From contig CAMCUM010000024.1 in the NCBI GenBank assembly GCA_945878975.1, forward strand, positions 1 through 35,613: DNA of 35,613 bases. The letters run 5' to 3'. The notes beneath the pieces are model-generated. The model saw nothing but the letters and a program-made list of their open reading frames with translations, ran no database searches and was not told the DNA's origin. This stretch comes from Legionella genomosp. 1 (GTDB lineage Bacteria; Pseudomonadota; Gammaproteobacteria; Legionellales; Legionellaceae). This document shows, piece by piece, positions 9,041 to 17,124 of this stretch. The number at the start of each line of letters is the position of its first letter. The stretch's first letter is position 1. The translations under genes and the position numbers were made by a program.

Positions 9041-10125
9041 TATCGACACCTCATATAACCACCAGGAACAACCTGAATCAAACTTTGTAACTCTAGTTCA
9101 ACTACCTTACACAATACTTCATCCACAGACAAACCACTCCGAGCCACCATTTGATCGATGGTTGTTGGTTCAAAAATCACGTGCTGCAGAAAGTTAGTAT
9201 TGTCGCATATTTCAGGATAAATTGATATATTTTTTACGCCATTCTGACCACCCAAGTGCATTTCTGCGTATAGTTCTTGTGCTGTGGTGACCAAGCAAGC
9301 ACCTTGTTGTAATAAACGGTGACACCCTCTGGATTGCGCATGATAGATGGAGCCAGGAATCGCAAACACATCACGATTTTGCTCCATAGCAAATCTGGCG
9401 GTTATCAGTGAACCAGAACGCAACGCAGCCTCTACCACCAATAATGCAGACGAGAGACCAGATATGATACGATTTCTCTGCGGAAAATGTCTGGCTATAG
9501 GAGGACTCCTTAACGGAAACTCGGTCAATAACAAGCCTGTTTCAGCAATTTGTTCCGCCAGACCTTGATGCCGATAGGGATAAATAACCTCCATACCCGT
9601 TCCCATCACTGCTACAGTTCTACCACCAGCCTCCAAACAACCTCGATGCGCTTGCGCATCAATGCCTAATGCCAAACCACTCACAATTGTCAAACCTGTT
9701 TGCGCCAGCTCATGAGCAAAATGCCAGGCCGTCTCAGAACCTGTTGCACTGGGATGACGTGTCCCAACAATACCCAAACTCGGCTGTGCTAAACAGGTAA
9801 GATCTCCCTTTGCATACAAGATGGGAGGCGGATCTGGGATCTCTGTCAATAAAGTGGGGTATTGTGGTGTGCCACAAACTAAAAGATGCTGGCGAGGATG
9901 GGCCATCCACGCCAAATCTGCTTCAATGGTCGTAAAATCAAATCCACGAATGGCCTTGACCACCTGCTCTGGTAAGCCTAATGCAGTCAATTCTGTGGTG
10001 CTGGCACGAAATAGATCGGCCAAATCAGGCCAAACTTTCTGGCAAAATGCGATGCTACGCGGACCGAAATTAGGGATGCGATTACACGCAAGCAAACAAG
10101 CAGTATTATCCATGATACTATCCAT
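9040..10125 (-). CDS. dprA: DNA-processing protein DprA
   Basis: DprA binds incoming single-stranded DNA and loads RecA during natural transformation. The protein is up to 361 aa. It has an N-terminal helical region, then the Rossmann-like DprA core: QPSLGIVGTRHPSATG, TIVSGLALGIDAQAHRGCLE, TVAVMGTGMEVIYPYRH, LTEFPL, FPQRNRIISGLS, VEAALRSGSLITARFA and FAIPGS. A C-terminal winged-helix part follows (about 315-355: TTIDQMVARSGLSVDEVL). Two starts are possible, ATG 10125 and ATG 10113. The second has GGA about 6 nt upstream and may be the real one (357 aa). It forms an operon with smg. Confidence 0.95.
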   Translation of the reverse strand: MDSIMDNTACLLACNRIPNFGPRSIAFCQKVWPDLADLFRASTTELTALGLPEQVVKAIRGFDFTTIEADLAWMAHPRQHLLVCGTPQYPTLLTEIPDPPPILYAKGDLTCLAQPSLGIVGTRHPSATGSETAWHFAHELAQTGLTIVSGLALGIDAQAHRGCLEAGGRTVAVMGTGMEVIYPYRHQGLAEQIAETGLLLTEFPLRSPPIARHFPQRNRIISGLSSALLVVEAALRSGSLITARFAMEQNRDVFAIPGSIYHAQSRGCHRLLQQGACLVTTAQELYAEMHLGGQNGVKNISIYPEICDNTNFLQHVIFEPTTIDQMVARSGLSVDEVLCKVVELELQSLIQVVPGGYMRCR

Positions 10126-10137
10126 ATAAGAGCGGCA

Positions 10138-10352
10138 CTACGATAATGTGCAGCCTGAGGTTGGGTCTCGCGCTAAGGATAATTCATTTTTTAAGTCACG
10201 GATAGTCTGTCTCATTGCATGCGGTAACCGTTGACTGAGTCCACGCTTAACGCCTCATCACTATTTTCAAATAAAACACCCGATCCAACCGAGCGCTGAT
10301 CATCTGAATTTACACCAGAAAACCCCTCTCGTTCCCAAAGATACCCTGCCAT
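10138..10352 (-). pseudogene. possible remnant of a small gene upstream of dprA
   Basis: The minus strand holds a 46-codon frame starting at ATG 10352 (product begins MAGYLWEREGFSGVNSDD). It overlaps, in another frame, a second open stretch ending at 10138 whose product includes RLPHAMRQTIRDLKNELSL, charged and protein-like. Joining the two would need one frameshift near 10215-10250. Neither has a ribosome binding site and I recognise no family. This may be the eroded end of a gene, or chance. Apart from this and the ssb promoter, I see nothing in the gap between 10126 and 10466. Confidence 0.2.
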
Positions 10353-10403
10353 GAGATGTATTTTTTTTTATCATGAAGGCATGTTATCCGAATATAATCC
10401 TCT

Positions 10404-10431
10404 TTGAAAGAGTATGAGAATTAGGTATACT
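10404..10431 (+). promoter_or_regulatory. sigma70-type promoter of ssb
   Basis: TTGAAA (10404-10409) and TATACT (10426-10431) are separated by 16 nt, placing transcription start about 30 nt before the ssb start codon. An inverted repeat, GAGTAT...ATACTC (10410-10415 and 10427-10432), covers the spacer and -10 box and could bind a regulator. It does not match the E. coli LexA consensus CTGT-N8-ACAG. Confidence 0.7.
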
Positions 10432-10466
10432 CATGCTCCTAACCTAGCACAATAATGGAGAAATTT

Positions 10467-10964
10467 ATGGCAAGAGGGATAAATAAAGTTATTTTAATCG
10501 GTCATATTGGCGGCGATCCCGAAGTTCGTTATATGCCCAATGGCAATGCAGTCGCAACGATCTCTGTAGCAACTACTGAAGCATGGAAAGATAAGCAAAC
10601 CGGAGATAAACAAGAACGTACCGAATGGCATCGTGTTGTTTGTTTCAATCGCTTAGGCGAAATTGTAGGAGAATATGTGCGCAAAGGTAGCAAATTATAT
10701 GTAGAAGGTAGTTTGCGCACCCGTAAATGGCAAGATCCACAAGGCCAAGATCGATATACTACCGAAATCGTAGCATCGGATATTCAAATGCTGGACGGTA
10801 AAGGCGCCTCTGCACCCCAGGATATGTCTTCTCAACCTACATACCAATCGCAAGATCAAACTCAAGGTCAGGGTCAAAATCAAACAAGTCGCCCACAATC
10901 TGCTAGACCGGCAACAGCCCCGCAAGAAATTTTAGAAGAATTGGATGACGATATTCCATTCTAA
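10467..10964 (+). CDS. ssb: single-stranded DNA-binding protein
   Basis: SSB coats single-stranded DNA in replication, repair and recombination. I choose ATG 10467 because GGAG lies 6 nt upstream and the protein then begins [20 protein letters not shown], as in other SSBs. ATG 10455 would add only four residues. The 165-aa product has an N-terminal OB fold (residues 1-110: [37 protein letters not shown]) and a Gln/Ser-rich linker. It ends in the acidic tip DDDIPF that binds partner proteins. The gene stands alone on the plus strand between two minus-strand clusters. Confidence 0.97.
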   Translation: MARGINKVILIGHIGGDPEVRYMPNGNAVATISVATTEAWKDKQTGDKQERTEWHRVVCFNRLGEIVGEYVRKGSKLYVEGSLRTRKWQDPQGQDRYTTEIVASDIQMLDGKGASAPQDMSSQPTYQSQDQTQGQGQNQTSRPQSARPATAPQEILEELDDDIPF

Positions 10965-10979
10965 TTCCTAAATCTCTAT

Positions 10980-11013
10980 CCGCCCTACGATTTCATTAGA
11001 ACATGTAGGGTGG
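10980..11013. repeat. hairpin repeat downstream of ssb
   Basis: A 9-bp stem (CCGCCCTAC, 10980-10988, with GTAGGGTGG, 11005-11013, one G-T pair) encloses a 16-nt loop. No T-tract follows on either strand, so it is not a typical terminator. The CCCTAC/GTAGGG palindrome resembles dispersed intergenic repeats. Confidence 0.5.
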
Positions 11014-11080
11014 CAAAAAAGATGAAATCTTCTCCAATTAGCTTTTTTTACCATGCCACCAAATATCAACAGACCCTAAT
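11009..11080 (-). repeat. interspersed repeat, copy C, abutting cydX
   Basis: Ends GGTGGCA (11009-11015) and TGCCACC (11054-11060) form an inverted repeat, each followed inward by an A/T run. Next to it, 11066-11080 carries the minus-strand word ATTAGGGTCTGTTGA, identical over 15 nt to copy B at 6145-6159. The cydX stop codon (11076-11078) lies inside this word. Extent and nature (repeat, or terminus of a lost mobile element) are inferred. Confidence 0.45.
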
Positions 11081-11162
11081 TATTTAGCTCAAACCAAAAA
11101 GCCGTCATAATCGCTAACGTGCAAGCAAATTCCGTTCCTAAAATCCAAGCAAAATACCACAT
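11076..11162 (-). CDS. cydX: cytochrome bd oxidase small subunit CydX
   Basis: CydX is a single-helix subunit that stabilises the haems of cytochrome bd. The 28-aa product begins MWYFAWILGTEFACTLAIMT; the first ten residues are the classic CydX signature. GGAGG lies 5 nt before the ATG. It directly follows cydB on the same strand. The protein is short at the C terminus compared with typical CydX (over 30 aa), and its stop codon falls inside a dispersed repeat (copy C). The original end may therefore have been replaced. It stays open although its partners cydA and cydB are broken. Confidence 0.85.
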   Translation of the reverse strand: MWYFAWILGTEFACTLAIMTAFWFELNN

Positions 11163-11174
11163 ATCTACCTCCGC

Positions 11175-12304
11175 TTAATACCCAATATCTTCATTAGCCA
11201 AAATAGCGTTCTCTGTCACTTTACCGCGGAGCACACGATAGACCCAAGCTGTATAGGCTAAGATAATAGGAAGAAAAATCACCGTCACGACCAACATCAA
11301 AAATAAGGTCAATTGGCTCGGCGAGCTGTCCCATACAATTAAGCTTTGTGAGGGATGAGACGACGATGGCAACATAAATGGAAACATACTAACGCCAACA
11401 GTTCCGATGATACCCACCAGTGACAAGGCGCTGAACACAAAAGCTGGTTTGGGATATTTTTTCAATATAAGCGCCACCAAGGGAGACACAATACCCAACA
11501 CTGGGACACATATTATAATGGGATTACTGCGAAAATTAGCCAACCATGCCCCTGATTGTTGAATGACATTTTTATACAAAGGGTTAGAGGGTCCATCATG
11601 CGCCACTATCCCGCTGAGTTGATAACCGTCTATCCCATTGCTTACCCAAACCCCACCCAATACGAATAACACCACCACTAACCATGCACTGAGCTGCCAT
11701 TTGTGCACGACTCTGAATCTCAGCCGTCGTTTTCACATTTAGAAAAAAAGCACCGTGCATCGCCAACATGGCAACAGACAATAATCCACACAACAAGGCA
11801 AATGGATTTAATAAGGCCCAAAACGTCCCGGTATAAAAAGAACGCAAGGTTTCATCAAAATAAAAAGGCACTCCTTGCAACGCATTGCCTACCGCGACAC
11901 CAAAAATTAATTCAGGCACAATCCCACTCACACATAATGCGTAATCCCAGGATTGTCCCCAGACCACGTCCCCTATTTTAGATCGATATTTGATGCCCAC
12001 CGGCCTGATAATGAGTGCTAAGAGCACTATGAGCATCGCCAGATAAAACCCAGAGAAAGACAAAGCATATAAACTAGGCCAAGCAGCAAAAATAGCCCCT
12101 CCTCCCAGAATAAACCAGACTTGGTTCCCTTCCCAAGTCGGCGCAATGCTATTCAGCATAATCCTGCGGTCACTATCCTTCTTTGATAACCATGGGAACC
12201 ACATTGCTACGCCAAGGTCGAAACCATCCATGACTGCAAAACCAATTAACAGCACCCCTAATAATACCCACCACACTACCCTGAGCGGTTGCATAATCTA
12301 ACAT
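11175..12304 (-). pseudogene. cydB: cydB, disrupted by two frameshifts
   Basis: CydB is subunit II of cytochrome bd. The gene can be read only by changing frame twice. The true N terminus is ATG 12304 (MLDYAT...), behind a strong GGGGG site. One extra base near 12286 shifts it into the frame that continues LRVVWWVLLGVLLIGFAVMDGF up to SRAQ. Near 11700-11712 one base appears missing, after which the second frame reads HKWQLSAWLVVVLFVLGGVW through to the end. The two main pieces cover family positions nearly end to end. Translation from ATG 12294 could bypass the first shift but not the second. Two separate lesions beside a wrecked cydA argue for real decay over sequencing error. Confidence 0.88.
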
Positions 12305-12330
12305 AATTTACCCCCTAAAAAACTTCATTC

Positions 12331-12385
12331 CCTATTCCCTTCTCCCAAGACATGGAGAAAAGGTGCCCGCAGGGCGGATGAAGGG
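12331..12385. repeat. dispersed GC-rich repeat between cydA and cydB
   Basis: The stretch reads as a degenerate palindrome: TTCCCTTCTCCC and GGAGAAAAGG flank a short loop, followed by a perfect hairpin GCCC-GCA-GGGC (12365-12375) and GGATGAAGGG. This wording is typical of a dispersed intergenic repeat found in many proteobacteria. It separates cydA from cydB by 127 nt, whereas these genes are normally adjacent, so it was probably inserted during decay of the operon. Confidence 0.5.
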
Positions 12386-12431
12386 TTGCTTAGACGAAAA
12401 TCTTTTCCGATACTTGCACAATGTCCTCTCA

Positions 12432-13058
12432 TTATTTTGCCAAATACCCATCAGGACCCAGTCGAATGTATTTCACCATCAAATACACCTCAATAATGGC
12501 TAATACTGTATAGAATAAGAAGAAACCAGATAAAGAGATCAAGACTTGGGCAACGCTAATGGAAGAGCTTCCCATAAAGGTAGGTAAAATACCGTGCACA
12601 ATCCAGGGCTGCCGACCATACTCGGCCACAACCCAGCCCAATTCTGCGGCAATCCACGGCAAAGGCAACGAACAAAATGCCGCGTACAAATACCAACGCT
12701 GCATTGGGAGTTTACGTTTCAACAACAAATAAAATCCCACCACAAATAATGCCATCATCCCTTCAATGGCAAGGGGCGCACCAAATATATCAGCGATGTA
12801 ATGCGAGTAATAAGCCCAGTTGGTCCCAAACTCAAATTCCATAGTCAGTCCAGTAGCGATCCCTAACACAAAATTAATCCCAAACAATGTGCCCCAATAT
12901 TTGAACATCTCTTACCAAATATTTTTACCTGTCATCACATAAACAGTTTCCATGATTGCAAGCAAAACCGACAAACCTAAAGTCAGTGGCACAAACAAAA
13001 AGTGGTACAAAGCCGTTAAAGCAAATTGTAATCTCGATAAATCTACAACATCATGCAT
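12432..13058 (-). pseudogene. cydA: cydA, in-frame stop plus large internal deletion
   Basis: CydA is the quinol-oxidising subunit I of cytochrome bd, normally a little over 500 aa. Here 209 codons remain. The N terminus is recognisable (start ATG 13058; [20 protein letters not shown]), then a TAA at 12912-12914 sits in frame where a Lys codon is expected. The frame continues with FKYWGTLFGINFVLGIATG and FGAPLAIEGMMAL, then jumps near 12750 directly to the C-terminal region (LPLPWIAAELGWVVAEYGRQ). Roughly 290 residues are gone, including the quinol-binding Q loop and several helices with haem ligands. No active oxidase can be made. It overlaps the cydP stop by 8 nt. Confidence 0.93.
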
Positions 13059-13230
13059 TGGAATGGTGGGACACCTTTTTATCTATTTTTGAACTATTAT
13101 AACCAAAGAACCATTTTTTCGGCGCTTGCAAATGAGGTTGCAACCCTTTCACACAGACTACCCATAACACTTCAAGCAGCAGCAATTTTACTAATACCGT
13201 CACTCCCATCTCTCGTATAAATTTGGGCAT
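13051..13230 (-). CDS. cydP: putative cytochrome bd small subunit CydP-like
   Basis: A 59-aa protein beginning [20 protein letters not shown], with one membrane helix (about residues 9-28) and a basic polar tail. Start ATG 13230 has GAGGA about 8 nt upstream. It lies directly before cydA and overlaps its start by 8 nt, the position of the small subunit called CydP in some gammaproteobacterial cyd operons. The short KLLLLxxLW core fits that family as I remember it. The identification rests on position and topology. The frame is undamaged although cydA behind it is destroyed. Confidence 0.6.
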   Translation of the reverse strand: MPKFIREMGVTVLVKLLLLEVLWVVCVKGLQPHLQAPKKWFFGYNSSKIDKKVSHHSNA

Positions 13231-13348
13231 GGCTTCATTCCTCTTTATAAATACTTAGGTCGCAACCCAAAAAAGATTATGTCAAAATACAGGTGAAACT
13301 ACGAGAGTACTCTATACTAAAAGTACGAATATTTTTAAGGCTCAAGGC

Positions 13349-14563
13349 ATGTGGTTCAGACTTCTCGTAGTCTTAATTGGTATAACAAGCACTCATTATG
13401 CATATAGTGATACTTTAGCGCCTGCGCCACAGCCAAACACGCCTCCGGCTATCGCTACTACCCATAAACCCCACCAACATTTTGGCGCATGGTTATACCA
13501 ACAAGGTTATGATATCAATCCTCAAGCGCTGGATACCATTGAGTCTATTATAACGTATGCTGACACTCACCAAATTGAGCACAATCATATTCTAACTTTC
13601 ATCGATTATTCAATCCCTGCGGACCAAAAACGTCTCTGGATTTTTGATTTAGAGGCTCACAACGTATTATTTCATACCTACGTGTCACACGGCTTAAAAT
13701 CTGGGACCTTGGCGTCACAATTTTTCTCTAATCGTTTTGACAGCAAAGCCAGCTCTATTGGAGTATACCGCACCAATAAAACTTATTATGGACGGCATGG
13801 GTTATCATTGAAATTAGATGGCTTAGATAAAGGGTTTAATGACAATGCTGACTATCGCACCATCGTCATGCATGGGGGATGGTATGTTGAAGAAAACTTT
13901 ATTAAAAAGTATGGGAGAGCTGGGCGCAGCTGGGGATGCCCTGCCATACCCGATCAATTAACGACATCTATCATCAACACCATCAAAGACAAATCCTTAT
14001 TTATCATCTATTACCCCAATATAGAATGGTTTGCAAAATCTCGCTTTTTACAATTCGATGCCAATGATTTACTCGTCATTACAGCCAATTACTATCATAC
14101 CAACACAATGGCAGGCGCCGCAGAAAAACGCGAAGATGTGCTATTAACCTCCTTACAAAAAAACAAAAAAACACAGGAAACGGAAGCTATTCTTGCCATG
14201 CCTGCTGATAAATATACCCTACTTTTTCAGACCAAAATTCCTTTAGAACGTATGCTACGCCGCCAAATTGAAGACCAAGAGTATATTGCGCTATCCAAAA
14301 CAGAATTCGACCGCTTATTAGAGCTTTATTCACAAAACAACAGTAGTTTTCAAGATGTTTACTTCATTTTACCTGAAATTAAGATGTCACGAGGGTATTA
14401 CGCAACTGAAATGCGCAAAATGAACTTTGGTGCGATCACTGCAGTCCAATCCAGCAATCCTCTGATTCCAGCCGACAACAGCTATTATACCGTGCAATTT
14501 ACTGACCACACCGCCCTATCACTTAAAACTTCACATAAGTTCATTCGTTGGTTGGGATTATAG
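13349..14563 (+). CDS. secreted L,D-transpeptidase-like protein (YkuD_2 type)
   Basis: A 404-aa exported protein with a signal peptide (residues 1-20, WFRLLVVLIGITSTHYAYS). The catalytic region resembles the murein L,D-transpeptidase catalytic-domain family: IFDLEAHNVLFHTYVSHG (about 98-115), His175 in IVMHGGWYV, and nucleophile Cys197 in SWGCPAIP. Such enzymes cross-link peptidoglycan or attach proteins to it. The C-terminal 170 residues, rich in charged and aromatic residues, are not recognised. The region just upstream has a 10-nt palindrome AGAGTACTCT (13304-13313) abutting a TATACT box. The 3' end overlaps hemH by 23 nt in convergent orientation. Confidence 0.85.
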   Translation: MWFRLLVVLIGITSTHYAYSDTLAPAPQPNTPPAIATTHKPHQHFGAWLYQQGYDINPQALDTIESIITYADTHQIEHNHILTFIDYSIPADQKRLWIFDLEAHNVLFHTYVSHGLKSGTLASQFFSNRFDSKASSIGVYRTNKTYYGRHGLSLKLDGLDKGFNDNADYRTIVMHGGWYVEENFIKKYGRAGRSWGCPAIPDQLTTSIINTIKDKSLFIIYYPNIEWFAKSRFLQFDANDLLVITANYYHTNTMAGAAEKREDVLLTSLQKNKKTQETEAILAMPADKYTLLFQTKIPLERMLRRQIEDQEYIALSKTEFDRLLELYSQNNSSFQDVYFILPEIKMSRGYYATEMRKMNFGAITAVQSSNPLIPADNSYYTVQFTDHTALSLKTSHKFIRWLGL

Positions 14564-15542
14564 AAAGAATCGCTTTACACCATTCATCGTCTGCATTGAG
14601 GCAAGGAATTAACGTCATAGACTCCCCACCCAAAGTGTGCCACAAATCACGCGTCCGTATGTCTATCTCTTCCAGGGTTTCTAAACAGTCTGCGACAAAA
14701 GATGGACAAGCCACTGCGATCCGCTTAATTCCTTGTGTAGCAAGTTGTTGGAGACGTTCTTCCATATAAGGTTGAATCCAAGGCGTACGCCCTAAGCGAG
14801 ATTGGAAAACAGTCGTATACTGATGTGTAGACAATTGCAATGCTTGCGCCAACAGGGTTGAAGTTTGATAACATTGCGCTCTGTAACAATTGGGATGTAA
14901 TAAAGCTTGTGGCGTTAGCCCACAGTCCGATACACACAATGAGTGGCAACCGGCCTGCTGAACCTGACTTTGTGGTAAACCATGATATGAAAAAATCAAC
15001 ATGTCTTGCTCTGCAATATAAGGAGCAATCCGAGACGCTAATACTTGAATAAAAGCTGGATGTTGATAAAACTCACGCACTACGGTCACATTAGGAATAT
15101 ACGTTTGGCGCGCAAGCTGTTGAAACACAGCCTCTAAACTCGAGCCCGTTGCCGCAGAAGAATATTGAGGGTACAAAGGTACAATCAACAACCGTCTACA
15201 GTGTTGTAAATCCTTCAAAGCCCGATCAAGACTAGGCTGTCCATAGCGCATTGCAAATGCGACCTGATAGGTTTCCCCCAAATATTGCTGTAATTTACTA
15301 CGTAATGCTTCCCCATGACAGCGCAAAGGAGAGCCCTGTTGCGTCCATATCTCCTGATAAGCACGCGTAGTTTTCGCCACCCGTAAAGGCAAGATGACAC
15401 CGTACAATAATAAATAACGCAATGGGGCCGGCAAAGAAACCACACGTTTATCTGCCAAGAATTCACGTAAATAACGCCAGACGCTCATAAAATCCGGAGC
15501 GTCTGGTGTACCCAGATTAATCAGTAAAAGACCTGTCTTCAT
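14541..15542 (-). CDS. hemH: ferrochelatase
   Basis: HemH inserts Fe2+ into protoporphyrin IX, the last step of protohaem synthesis. The 333-aa protein has the family's features: N-terminal GLLLINLGTPDAP, the active-site His in LIFSYHGLPQSQ (about 183-194), FQSRLGRTPWIQPYMEE, and the catalytic Glu region PSFVADCLETLEEID. Cys residues near 199-213 (CHSLCVSDC, CYRAQC) could hold an iron-sulphur cluster, as in some ferrochelatases. The start ATG overlaps the stop of the upstream binding-protein gene as ATGA, so the two are translationally coupled. Its haem product feeds the Cyo oxidase encoded to the left. Confidence 0.96.
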   Translation of the reverse strand: MKTGLLLINLGTPDAPDFMSVWRYLREFLADKRVVSLPAPLRYLLLYGVILPLRVAKTTRAYQEIWTQQGSPLRCHGEALRSKLQQYLGETYQVAFAMRYGQPSLDRALKDLQHCRRLLIVPLYPQYSSAATGSSLEAVFQQLARQTYIPNVTVVREFYQHPAFIQVLASRIAPYIAEQDMLIFSYHGLPQSQVQQAGCHSLCVSDCGLTPQALLHPNCYRAQCYQTSTLLAQALQLSTHQYTTVFQSRLGRTPWIQPYMEERLQQLATQGIKRIAVACPSFVADCLETLEEIDIRTRDLWHTLGGESMTLIPCLNADDEWCKAILSIIPTNE

Positions 15543-16294
15543 TGGAAACTAGAAAAATAACGTTGGTAAATTTTATCATAAGTCCCATCATCCATCATAG
15601 CTTTGATTGCCGTATTAATAGAGGATATCACTGACTCATATTGCGTCGTTGACATGATGCCATACCCATTACCGAGGTAAGCAGGCTCCCCGATAAATTT
15701 GTATAGTCCGTGATTGGCGCTATACCAATAATTCGTAGCATATTTATTTGTAAAAATCACATCCACTTCTCTTTCTTCTAATGCAGCCAAAAGCTCAGAC
15801 ACGGTATAATACGATTTTATTTTAGGCGGCTCAGGAAACATATGCTTAATATACATGTCCGAATCCGTATTCACTTGAAATGCGCCCAACCTAACTCCGA
15901 TGGTTTTCTTAGGAATATCTGAAATCGATTTAATAGAGGAACTCATCAAAGTCATAAACTGACCGTAGCTCGGCAAATAGGGCAAACTCATGACCAACCC
16001 ATATAAACGAAATTTAGGGATAATAATGCTATTAACCGCAAAATCAATTTTCCCTGCTTCTAAGGCCGAAATGATTTTACTTGCACGCACTGCCTGATAC
16101 ACACAGTCCAAGTGCACACGAGTACAAACTTCATTCATAAAATCGACTTCAAATCCAATAAAATGATCAGAGCTGTCTGTCCGCGTCGACATGGGCGGGT
16201 TAATTTGATCAACACCGATCACCACGGCCTTAGCATGGCACACAACAGATAAAACCATACAGAGCAAAACGCAAACAATCCGTATCCATCTCAT
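15539..16294 (-). CDS. periplasmic amino-acid-type substrate-binding protein
   Basis: A 251-aa family 3 solute-binding protein with a signal peptide (residues 1-22, IVCVLLCMVLSVVCHA). The domain has typical wording: GVDQINPPMS, IGFEVDFMNEVCTR, ISALEAGKIDFAVNSI, SDIPKKTIGVRLGAF, LLAALEEREVDVIFT, and C-terminal TAIKAMMDDGTYDKIYQRYF. Such proteins deliver amino acids or similar ligands to ABC transporters. No permease or ATPase gene is nearby, so it is an orphan, as in Legionella-type genomes where these proteins act with distant transporters or bind ligands for sensing. The ligand is not predictable. Its stop overlaps the hemH start. Confidence 0.88.
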   Translation of the reverse strand: MRWIRIVCVLLCMVLSVVCHAKAVVIGVDQINPPMSTRTDSSDHFIGFEVDFMNEVCTRVHLDCVYQAVRASKIISALEAGKIDFAVNSIIIPKFRLYGLVMSLPYLPSYGQFMTLMSSSIKSISDIPKKTIGVRLGAFQVNTDSDMYIKHMFPEPPKIKSYYTVSELLAALEEREVDVIFTNKYATNYWYSANHGLYKFIGEPAYLGNGYGIMSTTQYESVISSINTAIKAMMDDGTYDKIYQRYFSSFQ

Positions 16295-16316
16295 ATCCGC
16301 TTCCTATGCAGATTCG

Positions 16317-16363
16317 ATACTTGTCACCACCGAATCTTCGGCAAACTCATTAGCGACAAGTAT
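16317..16363. repeat. nested inverted repeat between ZIP and binding-protein genes
   Basis: The outer arms ATACTTGTC (16317-16325) and GACAAGTAT (16355-16363) are a perfect 9-bp match. Inside lies a small hairpin CCGA-ATCT-TCGG (about 16330-16341). There is no T-tract, so a standard terminator is unlikely. An operator or RNA processing structure inside the operon is possible. Confidence 0.4.
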
Positions 16364-16368
16364 ACCTA

Positions 16369-17124
16369 TCAAAGATAACAGGCGACTGATCCCATTAACA
16401 AAAAACCAATGATAACAAAACTAAAATACCGCAAATTACAACATCGTTCTACCATGACACATTGCTCTAAACCATGCAAGGTACCCAAATATAAAAAAGT
16501 ACCTGCTGAAATTGAGATTAGAATGGGATCAAATATCGTTTGAGTATGTACGCCATGCCCTAAGTACCAACCCAGATAAATGCCCAATGGGCTCATCAAA
16601 GCAAAAATTAAAAACAGAGCGATACCCTGTAATTTCGGTAAGGAACATTGTGCCAATTGCATCGCAATAGCAAAGCTTTCCGCCCATTTATGAGTAATGA
16701 TCGCCAAAAACAACATAATAACCAACGAATAATCTTGGCTAAATCCTAATGCCGCACCCAAAACTAAGGAGTGAATAGACAACATTAACCAGGCTAATAA
16801 TGCGAAAGCCGGATGGTTGCCTTGCCGGTGGTGATACAACTCGCGTCCCACATGCTCAAACCATAAAAACAATAAAAAAACCAGGCCAGTAATCAAATAA
16901 GCCAAAGGATAGTGATACCCACGCTGCGCAAATTCAGCCGCCGACTCTGGTAACAAATGCAATAACCCAGCCCCTAAAAATATGCCAGTTGCCAAGGTTT
17001 CCCCGATAGGAAAATCAACTGGCTCCGCTTCTTTTTTTCTTTTTTTAAAAGGATACCAACCAGCTAGTAAAATCACCAAAAAAACACTTAGTGCAAAAAA
17101 TATTTTAAGACTTACTGTCGTCAT
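16369..17124 (-). CDS. ZIP-family divalent metal transporter
   Basis: ZIP proteins import Zn2+ or related metals. The 251-aa protein has eight hydrophobic segments and the two metal-site motifs of the family: H118-S119 in SIHSLVLGAALG (helix IV) and H145-K-x-x-E149 in THKWAESFAIAM (helix V). The loop between helices III and IV has a short His-bearing stretch (YHHRQGNH), usual for ZIPs. The start ATG lies 20 nt inside the end of the CDF exporter gene, so importer and exporter are co-translated. Which metal is moved cannot be told from sequence; zinc is the default guess. Confidence 0.9.
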   Translation of the reverse strand: MTTVSLKIFFALSVFLVILLAGWYPFKKRKKEAEPVDFPIGETLATGIFLGAGLLHLLPESAAEFAQRGYHYPLAYLITGLVFLLFLWFEHVGRELYHHRQGNHPAFALLAWLMLSIHSLVLGAALGFSQDYSLVIMLFLAIITHKWAESFAIAMQLAQCSLPKLQGIALFLIFALMSPLGIYLGWYLGHGVHTQTIFDPILISISAGTFLYLGTLHGLEQCVMVERCCNLRYFSFVIIGFLLMGSVACYL

